DNA from: Solirubrobacter deserti
GTDB lineage: Bacteria > Actinomycetota > Thermoleophilia > Solirubrobacterales > Solirubrobacteraceae
Reading direction: 5' to 3'
Assembly (NCBI RefSeq): GCF_027587175.1
Contig: NZ_JAPCID010000037.1
Span: forward strand, 1 to 64,000
DNA length: 64,000 nucleotides
A program made the position numbers and the translations under genes. Position 1 is the stretch's first letter. Each line of letters starts with the position of its first letter. Under the pieces are notes generated by a model. That model saw only the letters and a program-made list of their open reading frames with translations. It made no database searches and was not told the DNA's origin. Shown in pieces: positions 31,318 through 39,244 of this stretch.

Positions 31318-32442
31318 TCACATCCCGGTCGGGATCTCGATCCGCACCGCGGTGCCGCCGGGACGGCTCTCCAGCACAAAGGATCCACCGAGCGCCGCCG
31401 CCCGGTCCGAGACGCTCTCGAGCCCGCCGCCGGCGCGCACCACGGCACCGCCGACGCCGTCGTCGCGCACCTCGACGATCAGCGCCCCGCCGCGGTCGTC
31501 GGCGTGCAGCCAGCACTCGTTCGCGCGCGCGTGCCGCTGCGCGTTGGCCAGCGCCTCGCACACCATCAGGTACGCCGTGGTCTCGATCACGGCCGAGTGA
31601 CGGCGCCCAGGCAACGCGCGCAGGTTCACGGGCACGCGCGAACGCGCCGCGACCGCCTGCAGCGCCGCCGCCAGCCCGCGCTCGGACAGCACAGCCGGAT
31701 GCAGACCGCGCGCGAGCTCGGACAGCTCCGCACTGGCCTCCATCGCGTCCGCGAGCGCGTCGCGCAGGACCTCCGCCTCCGCGCTGGCCGGGTCGGTGCG
31801 CCCGAGCCCGACGCGCAGCTTGAGCGCGAGCGCCACCACGTGCTGGTGCGCGCCCTCGTGCAGGAGCCGCTCGAGCCGGCGCCGCGTCTCGTCCCCGGCC
31901 TCCAGCAGGCGCGTGCGGGAGGCGGCCAGCTCCGCGCGCCGGCGGTCGTTGACGATCGCCTGGGCGACGAGTTCCGCCAGGCCGACGAGCTTGGCCTCGT
32001 GGCCCGCGGGCAGCGCGTCCTCCTCCGGCGCGGTGCCGACGAGCGCGCCCCACGGCTCGCCGTCGATCAGGATCGGGGTGGCCGTCGAGACGCTCATCCC
32101 CATCGAACGCATCACCGCGGGCAGCTCCCCGCGGGCGCGGTCGTAGCTGGAGACGCGCGCGGGCGCACGGGCCGCGCGCGCCCGGCCGAGCGCGCTCTCG
32201 GTGCGGTCGAAGTCGAGCTCGGCGTTGACCGGCAGCATGCGTGAACCGCCCGCGCGGTAGACGCCGACGACGACCGCGCGGCCGTCGTCGATGTAGCGCA
32301 TCACGCCCGTGGCGTCGATCCCGAGCAGCTGCGCCGCCTCGCGGGAGACCTGCTCGAAGAACGCGTCGAGCGGCGTCTCGCGCGCGACCAGCAGCGCGAC
32401 GCGCAACTGCACCGACCGCTCGTCGATGACCTCGACTCCCAT
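31318..32442 (-). CDS. Cytoplasmic GAF-type sensor histidine kinase (NarL/DesK class)
   Basis: A 374-residue soluble kinase. A GAF domain (about 15-165; GIDATGVMRYIDDGRAVVVG) precedes a HisKA_3 dimerisation helix with the phospho-acceptor His in RLLHEGAHQHVVALAL, and an HATPase domain with EALANAQRHARA and VRDDGVGG. The usual DLHDGAQQ sequence is altered to LLHEGAHQ. No transmembrane helix is present and no response regulator is adjacent, so this is an orphan kinase sensing an intracellular cue. Confidence 0.88.
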   Translation of the reverse strand: MGVEVIDERSVQLRVALLVARETPLDAFFEQVSREAAQLLGIDATGVMRYIDDGRAVVVGVYRAGGSRMLPVNAELDFDRTESALGRARAARAPARVSSYDRARGELPAVMRSMGMSVSTATPILIDGEPWGALVGTAPEEDALPAGHEAKLVGLAELVAQAIVNDRRRAELAASRTRLLEAGDETRRRLERLLHEGAHQHVVALALKLRVGLGRTDPASAEAEVLRDALADAMEASAELSELARGLHPAVLSERGLAAALQAVAARSRVPVNLRALPGRRHSAVIETTAYLMVCEALANAQRHARANECWLHADDRGGALIVEVRDDGVGGAVVRAGGGLESVSDRAAALGGSFVLESRPGGTAVRIEIPTGM

Positions 32443-32457
32443 TGCGCGGTCAGTGTC

Positions 32458-33708
32458 TCACTCCGCGAGGGCGACCAACAAGTCCTCGAGCGCGTCGCGT
32501 GGGAGCTCGGGGAGCCGGCGCTCGAGCACGTCGGCGACGGAGGCGTGCTCGGCGACGAGCGCGCGCGCCTCGTTCTTGGTCATCGGCGTGCGCGCGATGA
32601 TCGCCTCGCGCCACGCGTTGGCGAGCTTGGAGCGGGAGCGGTCGGCGATCGCCCTCAGCAGCGTGCCCTCGACGAGCGTGAACGTGTCGCCCTCACGCGT
32701 GTAGAGCGCCGACAGGTCCGGGAGGTCGGTCGCGCCGCGGAGCACGACCGTGCGCGCGGGGGCCGCGAGCAGTACGCGCACGGCGAGCGCCGGATGGGCG
32801 GAGACGTCGACCTCCAGCCGCTCACGGCGAGCGCCGCCCAGGTCGGGGAGCTCCGGCGCGGCCGACTCCAGCGACGCCTTGCCGCCGCTGTAGATGCGCG
32901 CCGAGGCGCGGCCCTTCTTGTCCGCCGCCGCCCACGTGCGGCGCGTCGGGCGCGTCACATACAGCGAGCTCGCGCTGCCGATCGCCTCCGCGCCGACGTA
33001 GCGGTTGAACTGCGGGTACAGCGCCTCGATCAGCAGCCGCAGCTCGTGGATCGCCTCCTGCACGCCGTACCCGAGCGCGGCCTGCGCCTCGCCATACCCG
33101 TAGGCGAGCAGCACGCGCGCGTCGTCGTCCGGGCGCAGCATCTGCAGTGCCCGCGCGGCGAACAGCTGGATGCCCTCGGGCGTGTACGGCGGGTCGGTGA
33201 ACGCGAGGTCGCCCGCCTCGCGCAGGGACGCCGGCGGGCCGAGCCGCAGGTCGGCGAAGGCGGTCTGGACATTCAACCCCTCGTCTCGCGCCACGCGCCG
33301 GATCACCGCCAACACGCGCTCGTCGATGTCCACGACGGTCACCTTCACCCCGGGCGAGACCGTGGCCACCGCCAGCGACGTGAGGTCCCGGTCGCCGACG
33401 CAGATCAGGTGCGCGCCGTCGAGCCAGTACGTGTCGTGCAGGAACTCGGCGCGCCGGACCGCCGTGTCGGCGGTGGCGCCGACGTGGTCGAGGTCACGGT
33501 CGGGCGCCGGGAGCCGCGCCTGCCACTCCGCCACGTGCTCGGCCGACAGGGGGCGGCGCTTGTCCGGCGGCGGATCCTGCGCCGGCTCGCGCAGCGCCTC
33601 CTGGACGGTACGCCGCGACAGCCCGGTGGCGGCGACGAGCTCCGCGATCGTCTCCGTGTCGCGCCGGGCCACCGCGAGCCGGTGGAACGTACGCGCGTGG
33701 ATGCTCAC
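32458..33708 (-). CDS. Branched-chain polyamine synthase-like protein (BpsA family)
   Basis: A 416-residue relative of N4-bis(aminopropyl)spermidine synthase, which transfers aminopropyl groups from decarboxylated S-adenosylmethionine. A winged-helix-like N-terminus (ETIAELVAATGLSRRTVQEAL) precedes a Rossmann-type domain with GDRDLTSLAVA, TVVDIDERVLAVI and the catalytic-site motif TDPPYTPEGIQ. About 130 extra C-terminal residues end in a helical segment. Characterised members are from thermophiles; here the acceptor is unknown. It overlaps the NlpC/P60 gene by 4 nt (ATGA). Confidence 0.78.
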   Translation of the reverse strand: MSIHARTFHRLAVARRDTETIAELVAATGLSRRTVQEALREPAQDPPPDKRRPLSAEHVAEWQARLPAPDRDLDHVGATADTAVRRAEFLHDTYWLDGAHLICVGDRDLTSLAVATVSPGVKVTVVDIDERVLAVIRRVARDEGLNVQTAFADLRLGPPASLREAGDLAFTDPPYTPEGIQLFAARALQMLRPDDDARVLLAYGYGEAQAALGYGVQEAIHELRLLIEALYPQFNRYVGAEAIGSASSLYVTRPTRRTWAAADKKGRASARIYSGGKASLESAAPELPDLGGARRERLEVDVSAHPALAVRVLLAAPARTVVLRGATDLPDLSALYTREGDTFTLVEGTLLRAIADRSRSKLANAWREAIIARTPMTKNEARALVAEHASVADVLERRLPELPRDALEDLLVALAE

Positions 33709-34826
33709 AACCCAGGAGGATGACGGGCGACGAAGCCCGCGGAGCTGCGCATCTCCGACGTCCAGCGCGTGCCGCCGCCCGAGAGCGCGCTGGTGTCGTA
33801 GCGGCGCCCGTCGACGACCATGTAGGCGTGGCCGGCGTTGGCGTAGATCGTCACGCGCTTGCCCGGCCCGGGTTCGCCCCAGCTCATGAAGCCGGTCGAG
33901 TCGAGCGCGCCGTCGAGCAGGCCCGCCGCGGCGAGCGCGTAGGAGATCGAGCCCGAGCAGTCGTAGCCGGACGAGTTGCCGCCGTGGCCGCCGCCGTACA
34001 CGTACGGCGTCGTCGCGATCTCGTTCGCGGCCGCGACGATCCGGCCGACGACGTCGCCGCCCGGGGTGGGGTTCGAGCCGCCCCCCGACGCGCGCGGCGC
34101 CTGCTGGGTCGCGGTGCGCGCGGCCTGGGCGCGGCGCGCGGCCGCCCGCTGACGCCGCTCGATCGCGGCGATCCGGCCCTGCACGGAGGCGAGCTGCGCC
34201 GCCGTGCCGTTGCGCCGCTGCAGCTGGCGCGCCTCGCGGTTGAGCAGCGCGGTGCGCAGCGCGTCGGCCCGGTCGCGGTCGTGCTCCGCGCTCTTCGCCA
34301 GCTCCGCGTAGGTTCCGCGCAGCTGCTTGAGCTCGGAGGTCATGCCCTGCACCTTCTCGCGCGCGTCCCGCAGGTCGCCGTACACGGACGCGTTGCGCCG
34401 CGCGATCCGGCGCAGGTACTCGAAGCGCGCCACCAGGTCCGAGAACCCGTCGGCGTTAAGGACGACCGTCACGAACGAAGGCTTGCCGTCCATGTAGCTC
34501 TGGCGCAGGTTCTCGGCCAGCAGCGTCTGCGCTTCGTCCTGCTTGCGCTCCAGGCGCGTGAGGCGCACGCGCGTGCGCACGAGCTCGTCCTGCGTGCGGT
34601 CGAGCTGCTCGCGGCGGCGGCTGAGCTTGTCGTTGAGCCGCGTGAGGCGCGCGTTGGCGTCCGCGAGCCCTTCGCGCGTGTCGGCGATCCGCGCCTCCTC
34701 GGCCGCGACCGCGGCGCGCAGCCGCGAAGCGCGGTCCCGCAGCGATTCCTGCCCGTGCGCGGGCACCGTCCCAGCAACCACGGCAGCGAGCACCGCAAGC
34801 GGCAGGACGCGACGAATACGACTCAT
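33705..34826 (-). CDS. Secreted NlpC/P60-type peptidoglycan hydrolase with coiled-coil N-terminus
   Basis: A 373-residue exported protein. The start at 34826 gives a signal peptide (MSRIRRVLPLAVLAAVVAG...VPAHGQ); longer frames add only unrelated residues. Residues about 25-255 are a long coiled coil (RLRAAVAAEEARIADTREG, LTRLNDKLSRRREQLDRT) as in RipA/PcsB-like hydrolases. The C-terminal domain has Cys in SGYDCSGSISYAL and His in YANAGHAYMVV, the NlpC/P60 Cys-His pair, cleaving D-Glu/DAP peptide bonds. Coiled-coil members often respond to FtsEX; no FtsEX genes are seen here. Confidence 0.88.
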   Translation of the reverse strand: MSRIRRVLPLAVLAAVVAGTVPAHGQESLRDRASRLRAAVAAEEARIADTREGLADANARLTRLNDKLSRRREQLDRTQDELVRTRVRLTRLERKQDEAQTLLAENLRQSYMDGKPSFVTVVLNADGFSDLVARFEYLRRIARRNASVYGDLRDAREKVQGMTSELKQLRGTYAELAKSAEHDRDRADALRTALLNREARQLQRRNGTAAQLASVQGRIAAIERRQRAAARRAQAARTATQQAPRASGGGSNPTPGGDVVGRIVAAANEIATTPYVYGGGHGGNSSGYDCSGSISYALAAAGLLDGALDSTGFMSWGEPGPGKRVTIYANAGHAYMVVDGRRYDTSALSGGGTRWTSEMRSSAGFVARHPPGL

Positions 34827-34945
34827 GCGGCCGACGACCCTAGCCCGCGCAACTCCTCCTTCCTGCAAGCCATCGTGCAAGGGGGTGCGGCTGTCCCCCC
34901 TGTGGTCGGCGAGAACCACACTTCCGGACGCCTGCCTGCCGCCTC

Positions 34946-34975
34946 GGAATCAAGGCCTCATAAAGCGATGATTCC
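34946..34975. promoter_or_regulatory. Inverted repeat in the divergent region before the small ORF
   Basis: GGAATCA (34946-34952) and TGATTCC (34969-34975), exact 7-bp arms with a 16-bp spacer containing CATAAA, a possible -10 box. It lies 8 bp from the small ORF's ATG and in the 156-bp region that must also hold the NlpC/P60 promoter. Candidate operator. Confidence 0.35.
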
Positions 34976-34982
34976 TAGCGTC

Positions 34983-35060
34983 ATGAACCCCTCGCTGATC
35001 CATCTGAGCCTCGCCGCCGCACACCAGGACGACATCAAGCGTCGTCGCCTCTTCCGGTGA
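34983..35060 (+). CDS. Small ORF, 25-residue peptide
   Basis: ATG 34983 to TGA 35060 encodes a 25-residue peptide with an amphipathic helix-like body (SLIHLSLAAAHQDDIKRRR). This hydrophobic/HQDD/Arg-rich pattern is like short proteins seen in other actinobacteria (LxxxHxxDLxRxAxxxR), though that comparison is from memory. An alternative ATG at 34968 adds five residues. No clear Shine-Dalgarno. A second small ORF begins 5 nt after its stop. Confidence 0.4.
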   Translation: MNPSLIHLSLAAAHQDDIKRRRLFR

Positions 35061-35065
35061 ACCCC

Positions 35066-35176
35066 ATGACCCTCATCACGCACGCTCCCCGCCGCCCCGC
35101 CTCCCACGCGTTCGCCGTCCCGGTCGTGCGCGAGGTGCCGCGCCCGGCCGCGTCGCCCGCCATCAACTGCTGGTGA
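35066..35176 (+). CDS. Possible small ORF, 36 residues
   Basis: Begins 5 nt after the preceding small ORF and encodes a 36-residue Pro/Arg/Ala-rich peptide ending in INCW. Its last 14 nt overlap the converging methyltransferase gene. No recognisable family; it could be chance reading frame in GC-rich DNA. The tandem arrangement is the only argument for it. Confidence 0.2.
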   Translation: MTLITHAPRRPASHAFAVPVVREVPRPAASPAINCW

Positions 35177-35906
35177 CCAGGCGCAGCGACCCGACGTACT
35201 CGGGTTGCCTGCGCAGGTCGCCGTGGCGGGCGTCCCACGCGCCGCTCGCGAGCTCCTCGGCCAGGGCGGTCAGGCCGGGCCCGACGTCCACCCCGGTCTT
35301 CTCCCACGCCGACTGCGCCGCCCGCACCTCCGGGTCCAGGAACGCCTCCGGCCGCCCGTAGAACGCCTCGATGAAGCCGTCCTGGCAGTCCAGCGGGATC
35401 GGCACGGCCTGCACACGGTCCCCCAGCGCGCCGAGCGGGGGAAAGCGCGGCCGCTCGGCCTCCAGCAGCGCGGGCACGTACTCGGCGAGCCAGAAGTCGA
35501 GCAGCGCGTCGGGATCGAAGGTGAGGATCACCACCGGCCCGCGCGCGACGCGCCGCAGCTCGCTCACGCCGCGCCGCACGTCCGCCCACTGGTGGACGGT
35601 GATCATCGCCATCGCGGCGTCGAAGCTGTCGTCGTCGAACGGCAGCGCCTCGGCGACGGCGTTCACCGCGGGCCGCTCGGACGGGCGCTGCGCGCGCATC
35701 GCCGCCGACGGCTCGACCGCCACGACGTAGCGGTCCTCCGGCTCGTACGAGCCGGCGCCCGCGCCCACGTTCAGCACCGTCCGCGCGTCGCCGAGCGCCG
35801 CGTGCACGTGCGCCGCGATCCGCGGGTCCGTGCGGCGCCGGCGCGCGTAGCCCGCGCCGGCGCGCTCGTAGTCGAAGTCGCCCGCGGGCGTCAGGCGTCC
35901 CGCCAC
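35163..35906 (-). CDS. Class I SAM-dependent methyltransferase
   Basis: A 247-residue methyltransferase. SAM-binding motif I is VLNVGAGAGSYEP (about residue 44), motif II acidic residue in VVAVEPSAAMRAQ, then AEALPFDDDSFDAAMAMITVHQW as in the UbiE/Methyltransf_11 group. The C-terminal half provides the substrate side (EAFYGRPEAFLDPEVR). GTG start at 35906 overlaps the LLM oxidoreductase stop by 16 nt, so the two are co-transcribed. Substrate unknown. Confidence 0.85.
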   Translation of the reverse strand: MAGRLTPAGDFDYERAGAGYARRRRTDPRIAAHVHAALGDARTVLNVGAGAGSYEPEDRYVVAVEPSAAMRAQRPSERPAVNAVAEALPFDDDSFDAAMAMITVHQWADVRRGVSELRRVARGPVVILTFDPDALLDFWLAEYVPALLEAERPRFPPLGALGDRVQAVPIPLDCQDGFIEAFYGRPEAFLDPEVRAAQSAWEKTGVDVGPGLTALAEELASGAWDARHGDLRRQPEYVGSLRLVTSS

Positions 35907-36655
35907 TTGACCAGCTCGCGCAGTGGGCTCAGGTCGTAGCCGTCGCCTTCCCCGCCGATGCCGACGATGAAGTGCGTCACGCCGACCTCCGCCAGCGCCT
36001 CGGCGTCGGCGACGTCGCCCACGCCCCAGGTGCGCTCAATGTCAGCCGGGTCGCGGCCTTCGTTGGCGCAGTGCTCGAGCAGGATCTCGTTCTTGCGCCG
36101 GTAGGCCTCGGCGTCGCCGAACGAGTGCCACATGTCGCCGTACTGGGCGACGAGCTTGAGCGTCACCTTCGGGCCGCTGCCGCCGATCAGGATCGGGAGC
36201 TTGCCGAGCGGCGGCGGGTTGAGCTTGCCGAGCCGGTCCTTGATCCGCGGCATCGCCTTGCGCAGCTCGCGCAGGCGGTCGGGCGCCTCGCCGAACTCGT
36301 AGCCGTACTCGTCATAGTCGCGTTTGAACCAGCCCGCGCCGATGCCGAGGATCGCGCGCCCGCCGGAGATGTGGTCGATCGTCCGGTGCGCGTCGGCCAG
36401 GAGCTCCGGGTTGCGGTAGGAGTTGCAGATCACCAGCGCGCCGACCTGCGCGCGCTCGGTCACCTGCGCCATCGCCGCCAGCGACGTGATCCCCTCAAAG
36501 TGCAGCCCGTCCGGCTCGCCCGTGAGCGGAAAGAAGTGGTCCCAGGTGAAGATCGTGTCGGCGCCCAGCGCGTCCGCCTCTTGCCAGGCCCGGCGCATGG
36601 CGTCGAAGCTCGCGTGCTGCGGCTGCACCTGGACACCCACGCGGAAGGAAGTCAT
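35891..36655 (-). CDS. F420-dependent LLM-class oxidoreductase
   Basis: A 254-residue luciferase-like TIM-barrel enzyme of the F420-type LLM group: DTIFTWDHFFPLTG near residue 33, ALVICNSYRNPELLA, GRAILGIGAGWFKRDYDEYG, and LPILIGGSGPKVTLKL. These are the strand ends that bind the deazaflavin. The ATG at 36655 is followed directly by the first barrel strand (FRVGVQVQP). Substrate not deducible. Heads a two-gene operon with the methyltransferase. Confidence 0.88.
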   Translation of the reverse strand: MTSFRVGVQVQPQHASFDAMRRAWQEADALGADTIFTWDHFFPLTGEPDGLHFEGITSLAAMAQVTERAQVGALVICNSYRNPELLADAHRTIDHISGGRAILGIGAGWFKRDYDEYGYEFGEAPDRLRELRKAMPRIKDRLGKLNPPPLGKLPILIGGSGPKVTLKLVAQYGDMWHSFGDAEAYRRKNEILLEHCANEGRDPADIERTWGVGDVADAEALAEVGVTHFIVGIGGEGDGYDLSPLRELVKWRDA

Positions 36656-36679
36656 GTTCCCGCAGGCTATCCAGGGACA

Positions 36680-37195
36680 ATGCCCGCGATGAGGAGGATT
36701 CTCATGCTGGTCACGGTCGCCCTCGCGCTGGTCGCGTGCGGTGAGGGCGAGCCGATGCCGGACCGCGACGTGGACACGCTCACGCGCTGGTCGGCGGCGT
36801 ACAAACCGGTCGCGGCCGACATGCTCGCCACCAGCGAGGCGCTCGCCGACGACCAGCTCGACGCGGCCGGCACGGCGCTCACGCGCGTGAAGCCGAAGCT
36901 CGGCGCCGCCGAGGCGCAGGTGCGCGCGCTGCAGTCGCCGGCGGTGCGCGAGACGCTCACGGACTACATGCGCATCACGCGCCGCACGATCACGGCCTTC
37001 GACGCGTTCCTGGCGCACCTGCGCACGAACCCGGACGACCGTCGGGCGCGCATTCGCGTGCAGAGCGAGCTGCGCGACGCCAACCAGGAGCTCTTCGACG
37101 CCGACTCCAAGATCCGCGACCGGATCTTCGACCACGCCGACGAGGCGCAGGAGCAGCGGCTCGACCAGGTGATCCCGCTGCCCGCCGTCGCCTAG
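36680..37195 (+). CDS. Helical lipoprotein of unknown function
   Basis: About 170 residues, with a lipoprotein signal and lipobox LVACGEG. The mature part is almost all alpha-helical and charged (DVDTLTRWSAAYKPVAADML, LGAAEAQVRALQSP, FDADSKIRDRIFDHADEAQ), probably a small helical bundle. Starts at 36680 and 36689 give a proper basic n-region (MRR); a strong AGGAGG 6 nt before ATG 36704 would give a signal too short to work, and that AGGAGG is simply two Arg codons. No family recognised. Confidence 0.7.
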   Translation: MPAMRRILMLVTVALALVACGEGEPMPDRDVDTLTRWSAAYKPVAADMLATSEALADDQLDAAGTALTRVKPKLGAAEAQVRALQSPAVRETLTDYMRITRRTITAFDAFLAHLRTNPDDRRARIRVQSELRDANQELFDADSKIRDRIFDHADEAQEQRLDQVIPLPAVA

Positions 37196-37231
37196 TCGTC
37201 ACACTTCGCGCGGCTGGCTCGTCCACTGCAT

Positions 37232-37945
37232 ATGAACATCGCGATCGTGGGTGGAACCGGAACCGTCGGCGCCGCAGCGGCGCGCGCGCTGACCGAGCGC
37301 GGGCACGCCGTCCGCGTGCTCTCCCGGCACGCGCCGGAGTACCCCGTCGACCTCGTCACGGGCGAAGGGCTCGAACGCGCCCTCGCCGGCGCGGACGTGG
37401 TCATCGACGCCGCGGGCGGCACCCGCAAGGTGCTCGTCGACGGCACCCAGCGGCTGCTGCGCGCCGAGCGGGCGGCGGGCGTCCAGCACCACATCGGCGT
37501 GTCGATCGTCGGCATCGACCGCGTCGGTGGTCCGTACTACAAGCTCAAACTCGAGCAGGAGGCCGCGATCCGCGACGGCGGCGTGCCGTGGACGATCCTG
37601 CGCGCGACGCAGTTCCACCCGTTCGTGGCGGCGATCTTCGCCAAGAGCGCAAAGCTCGGCGTCGTCCCGTCCCTGGGCGCGCCGATGCAGCCCGTCGACC
37701 CGCGCGAGGTCGGCCGGACGCTCGCCGTGGCGGCCGAGGCCGCGCCGACGTTCACCATCGCCGAGTTCACCGGCCCGGAGGTCGTGAGCGTGCGTGAGCT
37801 GGCCAAGCGCTGGCGGACCGCGACCGGCTCGCACGCCGTCCCGCTTCCGCTCCCCGCCTCCCGCGCGCTGCGCGCCGGCGGCCTGACGAGCGCGACCGCG
37901 CCGCACGGCACGGTGACGTTCGACGACTACCTGGCGGCCGCGTGA
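37232..37945 (+). CDS. NAD(P)-binding epimerase/NmrA-like protein
   Basis: A 237-residue atypical short-chain dehydrogenase. The nucleotide-binding GGTGTVGAAAA lies at residues 7-17. The extended pattern continues with ADVVIDAAGG, the active-site region GPYYKLKLEQE (Tyr-x-x-x-Lys-like YYKLK) and LRATQFHPF. It is the first gene of an operon whose second gene is an ECF41-type sigma factor. ECF41 sigma genes are typically linked to carboxymuconolactone decarboxylase, oxidoreductase or epimerase (COE) genes, and this fits the epimerase type. Confidence 0.85.
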   Translation: MNIAIVGGTGTVGAAAARALTERGHAVRVLSRHAPEYPVDLVTGEGLERALAGADVVIDAAGGTRKVLVDGTQRLLRAERAAGVQHHIGVSIVGIDRVGGPYYKLKLEQEAAIRDGGVPWTILRATQFHPFVAAIFAKSAKLGVVPSLGAPMQPVDPREVGRTLAVAAEAAPTFTIAEFTGPEVVSVRELAKRWRTATGSHAVPLPLPASRALRAGGLTSATAPHGTVTFDDYLAAA

Positions 37946-38778
37946 CGTCGGCCGACCGGTTCGAGGCGCTGCGCCCGCGGCTGCTGCGGATCGCGTACGG
38001 CCAGCTCGGCAGCCTCGCCGAGGCCGAGGACGTGCTGCAGGACGCATGGCTGCGGCTGCAGCGCGTCGACGCGGACCAGGTCCGCGACCTCGAGGCGTGG
38101 CTGATCACCACGGTCTCGCGTCTCGCCCTCGACGCCCTCAAGTCCGCGCGCGTGCGACGCGAGGCCTACGTCGGGCCGTGGCTGCCCGAGCCGATCGTGT
38201 CCGCCGATCCCGGCCCGGAGGAGGTCGCCGTGCGCGGCGAAGACGTGAGCCTCGCGCTGCTCGTGGTGCTCGAGTCGCTGTCGGCGCCCGAGCGCGCGGC
38301 GTTCGTGCTCCACGACGTGTTCGGCTACTCGTTCAACGAGGTCGCGAGCGCGCTCGGCGTCTCGTCCGGGGCTGCCCGCCAGCAGGCGTCGCGGGCGCGC
38401 AAGGCGGTCGAGGCGCGCCGCCCGCGCTTCCCGGCCACGCCCGCGCAGCAGCGCGAGATCATCCACGCCTTCACGAGCGCCGCGCAGGAGGGCGACATGG
38501 ACGCCCTGCTCGGTGTGCTGCACCCGGATGTCGTGCTCACCAGCGACGGCGGCGGGATCGTGAACGCGGCGCGCAAGCCGATCGAGGGCGCCGAGCGCGT
38601 CGCGAAGGCCATCACTGCGCTCGGCCGGGGCGCCGAGATGGAGCTGGTCGACATCAACGGCCTGCCCGGCCTCGCCGGCCACGGCCGCGACGGCATCCAC
38701 TCCGTCGTGAGCTTCACGGTCGACGCCGGACGCATCACCCGGATCGACTTCCAGCGCAACCCGGAGAAGCTGCGATGA
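37942..38778 (+). CDS. sigJ: ECF41/SigJ-type sigma factor with C-terminal SnoaL-like domain
   Basis: A 278-residue ECF sigma factor. Region 2 (GSLAEAEDVLQDAWLRL), region 4 (APERAAFVLHDVFGYSFNEVA) and a C-terminal SnoaL-like domain (about 165-278) are present. The three hallmark ECF41 motifs are visible: WLPEP between regions 2 and 4, DGGG in SDGGGIV, and NPEKL (usual NPDKL) at the C-terminus. In this group the C-terminal domain itself acts as the regulator in place of an anti-sigma. GTG start overlaps the epimerase stop by 4 nt. Confidence 0.93.
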   Translation: MTSADRFEALRPRLLRIAYGQLGSLAEAEDVLQDAWLRLQRVDADQVRDLEAWLITTVSRLALDALKSARVRREAYVGPWLPEPIVSADPGPEEVAVRGEDVSLALLVVLESLSAPERAAFVLHDVFGYSFNEVASALGVSSGAARQQASRARKAVEARRPRFPATPAQQREIIHAFTSAAQEGDMDALLGVLHPDVVLTSDGGGIVNAARKPIEGAERVAKAITALGRGAEMELVDINGLPGLAGHGRDGIHSVVSFTVDAGRITRIDFQRNPEKLR

Positions 38779-39203
38779 CCCTCGCCCTGCGCATCTCGCT
38801 CGCGGCCGTCGCCGTGTCCGCGCTCCTGCCCGGCCTGGAGGGGACGCTCGGCCCGAGCTCGTTCTACGCCTCGTTCCCGCTCGGCCGCGGCTGGGTCGAG
38901 TTGCTGCCGCCGTACAACGAGCACCTGATCCGTGACGTCGGCGGCTTCTATCTCGCGTTCGCGATCCTGTTCGCGTGGGCGGCGGTCACGCTCGCCCGGG
39001 CGCTGATCGTCCCGCTGTGCGTCGCATGGACCGCCTCGGCGGCGCTCCACGCGTACTTCCACATCACGCATCTGGACGGCTTCTCGACCGGCGACGCGAT
39101 CGCCCAGACGACGGGCCTGCTCGCCGTCGTCGCGTTTCCGATCCTCGCGCTCGTGTTGATAGCGACAAACGTCGAACCGCGCGAGCGCGCTTTCCGCACG
39201 TAG
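38775..39203 (+). CDS. Four-helix membrane protein in the ECF41 operon
   Basis: A 142-residue protein with four hydrophobic helices (about 5-22, 50-75, 78-100, 108-128). A polar loop with YNEHLIRDVGGFYLA lies after the first helix and HAYFHITHLDGF after the third, giving conserved-looking His/Glu/Asp residues facing one side, as in DoxX/DUF4345-type proteins. Function unknown. It overlaps the sigma gene by 4 nt (ATGA), so it is probably a member of the same regulon. Confidence 0.72.
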   Translation: MTLALRISLAAVAVSALLPGLEGTLGPSSFYASFPLGRGWVELLPPYNEHLIRDVGGFYLAFAILFAWAAVTLARALIVPLCVAWTASAALHAYFHITHLDGFSTGDAIAQTTGLLAVVAFPILALVLIATNVEPRERAFRT

Positions 39204-39244
39204 GCGCTCGCCCCGCGCGGCCACCGGTGAAAGGGTGGCGCGCA

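Noticed and set aside
34827-34945. A c-di-AMP (ydaO) riboswitch in the leader of the NlpC/P60 gene, a common pairing
   Set aside because: Only a short G5/C5 stem is present; the conserved ydaO blocks are not found on the minus strand.
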